NCBI GenBank assembly: GCA_020543525.1
Contig: JAHYIO010000005.1
Location: forward strand, 1,523,001-1,587,000
From: Coriolopsis trogii
Lineage: Eukaryota; Basidiomycota; Agaricomycetes; Polyporales; Polyporaceae
Reading direction: 5' to 3'
DNA: 64,000 bases
The number at the start of each line of letters is the position of its first letter. Position 1 is the first letter of the stretch. The notes under the pieces are model-generated. The model made no database searches. It had not been told where the DNA came from and was given only the letters and a program-made list of their open reading frames with translations. Position numbers and translations under genes: made by a program. Positions 57,758-64,000 of this stretch are shown piece by piece.

Positions 57758-60175
57758 GTGAATGGGGATATTGGAGAGAAATTGTCACTAGAATATGCTA
57801 GGTCCATATCTGAGAGCATCCGAGTCGACTTGGCATACCACATCGCTAGTAAGCCCTCCTATAGTTTATTTGCCCCCGTACACACTCGATGCGATGACGT
57901 CTCATCAAATTGCATCGGCACAGATAATTACAAGTCGAACCCCAATGCGTGGCTGTATGTCTTGCTGCTGGCCGTACCGTTTGCTTGGGTTGCCCACTTC
58001 AAGATCGGGGAGTGGGGCCACAAGACCACTTTTGTTCGTGAGTTGTCCGACTTAGTTATCCTGTATTCTTCGTGTTGTTGACAGGTGTTTCTGCCGCTAT
58101 CAGTATGCTTCATATCGATGATCCCCATGCAGAAGACATTCGACTGGGGAGGAGAGAAACTGGGGGTGTACCTCGGTCGGGAGCTGCGCGACCTGCTCGT
58201 GATCACGCTATGCAAGTACGCCATTTTCGTCCTGTCCTGCAAGCTTTCGTGCTCATGAACGTCTCAGTGCGATCGAAGCTGCCTTGGCCATCATCTTGTT
58301 GTTGAAGTGCAAGTAAGTACATCGCTCGTGGCGGCACAGACAATATCTCAACTACTCTGGCATAGACTGCGGCTTCTACAGTCGACGCTCATTGGTAGGT
58401 CAACCATGCCCAACGTTTGGTACATGTTCCAACCAGGTTCCATTCGTACCCTCCAGGGGTTGTCTTGCTCCAGATGCTGTTGGTACCGGGCATATCGTTT
58501 TTCATACAGGGTTCTGCCCTTCACGAGCAGAAGCTTCATCCGCAATACAACAGCCTAAACCACTCCCTGTCCATGATCGGGTGCGTATACTCCCCCCTTT
58601 GCGCCGCGCGCGCTGATATAAATCATCTTCTGACTGTCGCTTTGCAGCGCTCTGGGAATCTTCGTCCCGACGGCTTTCTTTGCAGCGCTGGACCGAGGGG
58701 CGCCGGCTGGCTCGACTTCAGCGGAAGGTCTTCCGAGCTCGTTCGTCCCTCTTGTGAGTGACTCTGTGCGCACCTATCTCCTACACATGAGTCGCGGTTT
58801 CTCCGTCATCCTCCTCGTCGTGTGAGTGCTACACTCGGGCTTACCAATTGTCGTCCACCGCCACGATCACTGACCTCGGTTCCACTCACCACATGGATGC
58901 GGAAACTTGCAGATATGTCGCTTCCCGTCTCTATCGACATGTTTGGCACAAGTTATTCAAGTCCCATCATCACAATCAGACACCGAAGTGTCGACAGTGT
59001 GCCTGTTCTTGCAGCAAGCGTTCCAGTCTGCAGACACAAGTGGGAACAATCGAGACCATTGGGGACCTCAGTGGCCAACCGAAGGGTGCGGGTGGGATAA
59101 TCGATGACACATCCGGCACTCTTGAGGGCGGAGATGACAAACCTCACGCTAATAAGGGCTCAGATGACAAGGAAAAGCATATCAACCCTTGGGTCTGCTC
59201 GTTCATCGTGCTCGTAGCGGTCGGGTTCATGATCCCAACCGCCGAATTCGTGAGTTGCACTCCAGGTTCTAGTATCTCGACATCGTGGTTCTCTCACTTG
59301 ACTTCCATCTCAGCTTGTCTCGAGTATCGAAGACGCCAGCGAAATCAGTGGAATCGAGCCCGAGTGAGTCAATCATAAATCCTAACGCAAATCTCTAACG
59401 CACATGATACATATACTAGATGGTTTGGGCTCATCCTCCTGCCCATCATCTCTTTCTCTGCCGACGGGATGGTGATATGCTGGAAGTTCCTCCGCAAGCG
59501 CGTTCCCTACTGGTCGGCCCATTTGCACGGTGCATGGACTCAAACGCACCTCGCACTGAAGAAGTCGTATGCCAGGCTTCGTGGCACCTCACAGCGCAAG
59601 GATGTCACGACAAAGAGAGACCAACCGGGAATGAGCGCATCGACTGGACATGTGGCGGAGGACGATGGGCTCAAGGCCGAAGAGGACTTGGAGACCGAGT
59701 TCGCACATTGGCGGCCTCTCGACTTGAGCATCCAGTTCATGCTCTTGTGGATGCCGTTCGTCGTCCTCCTGGGCTGGTGGACAGACAGACCAGTGTCTCT
59801 CCTCTTTGGTGTGTGTCCGTCCTTCGCTTCAATTTACTCCAAGTCCGCATGCGTGGCATACTGAGACGGCGGATCGCAGACTACTTCGAAGTCGCGATCC
59901 TCCTGAGCGCGTGCTTCCTCATGAACTACGTGACCGTCGACGCGAAGACGAACATGTCCGAGGGAGTGACGATGATAGCATTCTACGCGATGATTGTAGG
60001 TGTCCTCTCGTGGTGGTGAAACAAGCGGACGTGTGCTGATCGAGTTTCGCAGGCGACGGCTGCATGGTTCTATCCGGGACAACCACAGGTCGAGCTGATC
60101 CTCAGTTGCCCTGGGTCGGTTGCGGCGGGCGTAGCGAAGGGTATCACAGAGAGTGCTCCTGGCTTGATGTCTTGA
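57758..60175 (+). CDS. Vacuolar-type Ca2+/H+ exchanger, copy 2
   Basis: Tandem paralog of 53324-56380. The frame is open from 57758 but has no ATG there, so the real start lies in an upstream exon I could not place. Spans: PNAWLYVLLLAVPFAWVAHF, VFLPLSVCFISMIPMQKTFD, CNAIEAALAIILLLKCKLRL (c-1 region), VVLLQMLLVPGISFFIQGS, ALGIFVPTAFFAALDRGAP, WVCSFIVLVAVGFMIPTAEF, SIQFMLLWMPFVVLLGWW, and ACFLMNYVTVDAKTNMSEGV with TAAWFYPGQPQVELIL. It has a long polar loop with a Cys cluster (CRQCACSCSK) and an acidic insert that copy 1 lacks. All introns I joined are GT-AG and short, so it appears transcribed or recently functional. Confidence 0.72.
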
Positions 60176-60357
60176 ATTCGGGTCGTCCTGATTGACTTTG
60201 CATTGCGGTTTTCGTTGATACCATACCGACGATATCTCCTGTGTGATTTATATGGCGCCACGGTTCTCGCGCGCATTCCCCAGCTACGCATATCTGTATC
60301 CTTAGCATTCAAAACATCACATCACATTGTGCGCACGTGGTCCTGACCTGCCCCACG

Positions 60358-62051
60358 TCATTCGTTTACGAGGGAATACCCAACGTCTCCACCGACGCTT
60401 TCCTGCAGCTTCACGATACGCTCCAGCATCTGCTTCCCGCGGTCATCAAGCGTCTCCTTGAATCCGTCCTCCTTCATCCACTTCAGCCCATGCTGGAGGA
60501 TATTCCGTGCGCGGCTGGGCCCTCCGCGGACATCACCCATGCACGCGTGGAGAGTGATGCGCTCGGCGGTGTGGTCGTATGTGGCGCAGTGGAGGATGTT
60601 GTTGTTGTAGAAGACGGTCTCCCCGGGCTGGAGCGTGACTTGGATCGCCCCGGGCATGTCCATGGGATCCTTGGGGGGATCCATAGTGCACGAGTGCGCC
60701 CGCTGCTTGGGCGTGCGGGGAACCTTGTGGGAGCCGGGGACGACGTAGAGGCAGGAGTCCTTGCGAAGGGCACTGCAAGGATATTAGTCACATTGGTCGT
60801 GCGTGGAATGAAGGGCAAAACACCATCTCCTATGGTCAAAAGGGGATAGAAACCTATTCCATTATCACATCCTTTCACCGGAAAGTCATTCATGATTTCC
60901 CTTCCGTTTCTTTGCCGTTCATCATAAGGCACTTCAGAGAACTGACAGGGGGCGGAATGGCAGAGAAAGAGCGGGAAACCCAAGTCAAGTCACGAAACAT
61001 TTGACCTTTCCCTGGCGAATGGCAGGGAAAGCCATTCGCCAGCCTCGCAAAGGGCATAAAACTGGGGGAATCAGGGGGACTTGGTGGCTAAGGCATAGCA
61101 CAGGTCTGGTATTATGAGGGGGACCCGACCTATACCCCCCGCGGACCCGTACCCGAAACCTGGCTGGGTGTATCTCAAAGCACAGTAGAGCTCCGAGACG
61201 TGAACATACAGAGGCTCTCACCAGTACGCGGGCACGGGTGCTTTGCGGGTTACATACTAGTACTCGACCCGTGCCATGCTACAGACTGTGGCATTTCTCC
61301 CATCATTTCCCTGCCGCCGCAGACAATCCTCCCTTTCGCGAGAGGAGATAGCTTGGGGATAGTCATGTAATCAGTTTACCTATCCCGCATTGTAAGGCTG
61401 CCCAGGGCGTGCAATGTGCAATATAGGCGAACTTGATACAAGGCTACCTATCGCATTCCGTGTAGTGTGTACTCACGTGTTCCACTGAACCTGGATTGTC
61501 CATCAGCTGGACGATGTCTGATTCACTATGTAGGAGGACGTACCCCGTAGTGCCAAATTCCGAGAGCCTCTAGCTCTTCATCTTCCGTTGCGTTCTCCCG
61601 GACATCGTCCCGATGCCACCGCAGAGCGAAAGAGTGCGATGTTGGGTTTATGAGCAAATTGAAGAGCTCTTCGTAGTGCGTCTTCGAACTCAGGTTCATG
61701 CAGCAAACACCATCGCGACTCACCCATCTGCAGCTGGTCCTCCTCGCATCCTAGCAACTCCTGCACGACATCGACGAGCGCATCGGACGTATACCAGTAC
61801 GCAAATGCCGGTTCACCGAGATCAGGATGCATGACGTGCTGCACCCCCCACGAATCTGGATCTCCGTTTCCATATGGCGGGAATTGCCTGCCCACCGTCC
61901 GCCGATGAGTCCACTCGCCCGAGCGGGTTTTAGCGATGACACGTTTGCATGCGGTCTCGAGAGCCTCTAAACGATCAGCAGGGACAAGGCCGGGTACGAC
62001 GACGTAGCCCTGCATCTCGTACAGCTGCTTTCGTGTAGGCGTCGCGGTCAT
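60358..62051 (-). CDS. Phytanoyl-CoA dioxygenase-like Fe(II)/2-oxoglutarate enzyme
   Basis: Four exons (62051-61724, 61667-61544 with acceptor at 61668, 61490-61477, 60772-60358) give 293 aa from the ATG at 62051. Exon 3 is only 14 nt (VQWNT region), flanked by good CAG and GTGAGT sites. The fold is the double-stranded beta-helix of PHYH-type enzymes. The iron ligands are His and Asp in ALRWHRDD and the distal His in NNNILHCATYD, with Arg in AERITLH for 2-oxoglutarate. CLYVVPGSHKVPRTPKQRAH is a family block. The N-terminal YEMQGYVVVPGLVPADRLEA is typical. The substrate is unknown. Intron 3 is 704 nt and contains a dispersed repeat. A TATA box lies about 30 nt upstream of the ATG. Confidence 0.82.
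60880..61320 (-). repeat. Dispersed repeat, copy in dioxygenase intron
   Basis: Related to 54080-54330: AACATTTGACCTTTCCCTGG, GAATGGCAGGGAAAG and CTGTGGCATTTCTCCC occur in the same order on the plus strand. The boundaries are approximate. It lies within the 704-nt intron. Confidence 0.6.
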
Positions 62052-62079
62052 GATGGGAGGTGATAAGATAGTGACACCG

Positions 62080-62085
62080 TATATA
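62080..62085 (-). promoter_or_regulatory. TATA box of the dioxygenase gene
   Basis: TATATA on the minus strand about 30 nt upstream of the ATG at 62051; this close spacing implies a very short leader. Confidence 0.45.
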
Positions 62086-63002
62086 GGTCAAATTGAACTC
62101 CGTCGGATAGCCATGGAGACATACTTACCGTGACTTCAACACATTCACCCCAGCCCTCCTGTCACTGTATTCCCTCAAAAAGCATGAGCTCAAGAAGATA
62201 TTGTGCTCTGGCAACTTGAGCTTTCTGTTTTTTTTGTTTACGACGTCGCGACTCTTGGCGATCCGGCAGAAATCGTCGGGTTTGAAGGCAAGGTCAAGTT
62301 GTAAATCGGCAAGAAGTCGATATCAAGAACATTTTTGAGGGCAACGAATTCATGAGCGAGGTTGACTCTGTTAGTTCTATGTAGACATTCGATATGCACA
62401 GATTCAGGCTGTACATAAGTAACCTGGGATTCACCAGGCCTAATCGGCCCGGCGTTGCCGACCAAAAACATATAGGCGCTTACCGCAGGCGCACGTCCCG
62501 GGGCAGCGCTGGTTTGCGGTAGCGGACTTACGCTCTCTTTCGTACCGTCACCACCTCGAGCCTCCCCCACAGACATCATCAAAATGCCTTGTCTCTAGAG
62601 TCTCTACGCACGAAATTGTGAGTACACCATCTATATCTTATCCAGTGCGGTTCTTCAGGACTCGGAGATGAAGGGCGGACCGTCCATAAGTCTGCTTCCA
62701 AACCACCATAATGAGACCGTCATGCGTATGCGCTGTCAAAAGCCCAATACCAGGCAGTTCTGATCCACCAGGTTGCGAACATTGTACGGGTGCAGGCGAA
62801 AGAGGCACCACACGGTGATCGAGTGTAATGCGAGCCGGTTACCCTGGCGTCACGCGCATACACCTGGCGGTCGCACGTCGGAGAACGTCATTCTCGGTGG
62901 GCGGTATGAGCTTTGTTATTCACCCCGTACCCATGCTTACACCGCAGCGCAACGACTACATGTACCCCAGCAGTCGTACTGACCAGAACCCCAGGATTCG
63001 CT
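62086..63002. other. Intergenic, no gene recognised
   Basis: A minus-strand frame at 62582-62238 begins MMMSVGEARGGDGTKESVS and stays open for 114 codons with a possible GTAAGT donor, but it has no recognisable domain. I leave it unassigned. Confidence 0.35.
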
Positions 63003-64000
63003 ATGGACCTCGTCGCCTCAACGTCTACACCTCTCCTCTCTGCCACCGGTATGGACGAACTCGCTGCATCTTCACGCGCCACGGAATCATTCCTTGCCAT
63101 CGGTGCCGTGCCCGTCTTGCAGTACCTGAGCTATCCCCCATCCCGACCTGCCACCAGCTCCTCAACTGTCGCTCTCAACCAGTTGAATCCTACCTCACTT
63201 CCGGAGAACGAGCAGCACATACACAGAGCGGTCGCGCGCCTCCACCAAGCTTGCCAGCAGTCATTCGGCAGCACCGATGCTCTCAAATTTGAGATACACG
63301 AGGAAGCAGGCAATCTAGGTATGTGTCCTAGCACCTTGACCCCATCCCCCACGTGTCCAATCTCGTTCTTCAAGGGAAACGTTGCACCCTCATCATCACA
63401 CGACCCGACGGTGGCTCGCGTACGTACGCCTCCCCCTCGGCCCACATGAAGAAGTACGAAGCGAAAGCGAGCGTATGCACCTTGGCTATCCAGAATGGCG
63501 CTCTCGAGTTCATTCAATCCGGCGAGTCAGATCCTTCCTCTTCTGTCCCTTCCATACCACAGGCGGCTCCCGAGGCATCCAATACGCCGTTGGAGATGGA
63601 CGAATCGGTCAAGGCCATCGAACAGTGCTGCATGGAGTGGACAGAAGGCAAGATCAAACCGTTCTGGTTGGTCATCAACGAACCTAAGCTTGGGAAGAGT
63701 ACGTCCATATATCATTTTGTCCCTAAGTCCACATGATGTTCACATGCCTGTCATTCAGCTCAAGGATGTGCCCTACGCATACAGTTAGGTCGGCACAACT
63801 CAAGGGTTTATTCTGTCAACACTGTCCACAATGGGCCCGGTGAAGCCAAGAAGGCGTGCGCTCAGGTTGCCCTCATAGACGGCGTGATTGACTACATCAA
63901 GTCATGGTCACCGTCTACCGCTGTTCCAACTCCAGAGGAGCCAGAGAATCCCTCGCCCATCACCCTGCAGCAGTTCTTTGAGTCCCTTCCCCAGCCTTTC
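63003..64000 (+). CDS. dsRBD-like modular protein, cut by window end
   Basis: The ATG at 63003 opens MDLVASTSTPLLSATGMDEL. Exons 63003-63318, 63375-63698 and 63759 onward join in phase. Two modules look like the C-terminal half of a double-stranded-RNA-binding fold: RTYASPSAHMKKYEAKASVC then LAIQNGALEFI, and VYSVNTVHNGPGEAKKACAQ then VALIDGVIDYIKSW. Each has a beta strand followed by KK/A-rich helix 2. A Pro/Glu linker (TPEEPENPSP) leads off the window end. The family is common in agaricomycetes; RNA binding is inferred from the pattern and not established. Confidence 0.5.

Noticed and set aside
53324..60175. TMEM184/OST-alpha-like transporters
   Set aside because: First impression from many spans. 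The NAVEAVLAIILL and NYVTADAKTNWVEG motifs and the terminal AWFYPG fit the CAX exchanger family much better.
1..64000. CRISPR arrays, operons, ribosome binding sites, rRNA
   Set aside because: Intron-rich eukaryotic genes throughout; no regularly spaced direct repeats and no rRNA-like stretches seen.

Overview
The window looks like nuclear DNA of an agaricomycete fungus (Basidiomycota). Most genes are cut by many short GT-AG introns of about 45-90 nt. The recognisable set includes an OrdA-like cytochrome P450, inositol phosphorylceramide synthase (AUR1), tafazzin, vacuolar-type Ca2+/H+ exchangers, a T5orf172/GIY-YIG-type protein, a MYND protein and a Helitron. The taxonomic call is an inference from gene content and architecture; nothing was searched. 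Gene models were joined by eye from splice sites and reading frames.

Layout. 0.4-2.7 kb: a complete multi-exon P450 on the minus strand. 3.9-5.9 kb: a Pol III tRNA-like unit, then a 1.6-kb element with 140-bp inverted repeats and a 5-bp target-site duplication. 7.6-8.0 kb: a small acidic protein. 8.9-28.1 kb: a repeat-rich accessory region with three paralogous F-box/nucleotidyltransferase-fold genes, a decayed Helitron Rep/helicase (10.5-16.8 kb), a tail-less ribonucleotide reductase small subunit (17.5-18.7 kb), an unknown gene, a MYND gene and a foldback element. 28.7-43.3 kb: a Zn2Cys6 regulator with an in-frame stop, two unknown genes, a divergent ribonucleotide reductase large subunit (37.3-40.8 kb) and a T5orf172 gene. 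43.9-44.5 kb: a 581-bp MITE.

From 45 kb on the content turns to housekeeping genes: a small secreted cysteine protein, tafazzin, AUR1, a METTL7-like methyltransferase, two tandem CAX exchangers, a phytanoyl-CoA dioxygenase-like enzyme, and a gene with dsRBD-like modules cut by the window end. A related repeat sits in introns of both the first CAX gene and the dioxygenase.

How it fits together: the right third is lipid, membrane and ion homeostasis. AUR1 makes complex sphingolipids, tafazzin remodels cardiolipin and CAX loads Ca2+ into vacuoles. The left two thirds are a mobile-element landing zone carrying duplicated or unusual genes. The most striking are both subunits of ribonucleotide reductase within 25 kb, each oddly altered, and an F-box/NTase family in which one copy keeps the acidic catalytic motif and two have lost it. 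All three stops in the Helitron gene, and the one in the Zn2Cys6 gene, are TGA codons that one CpG-to-TpG change from CGA would explain, which points to methylation-linked decay.
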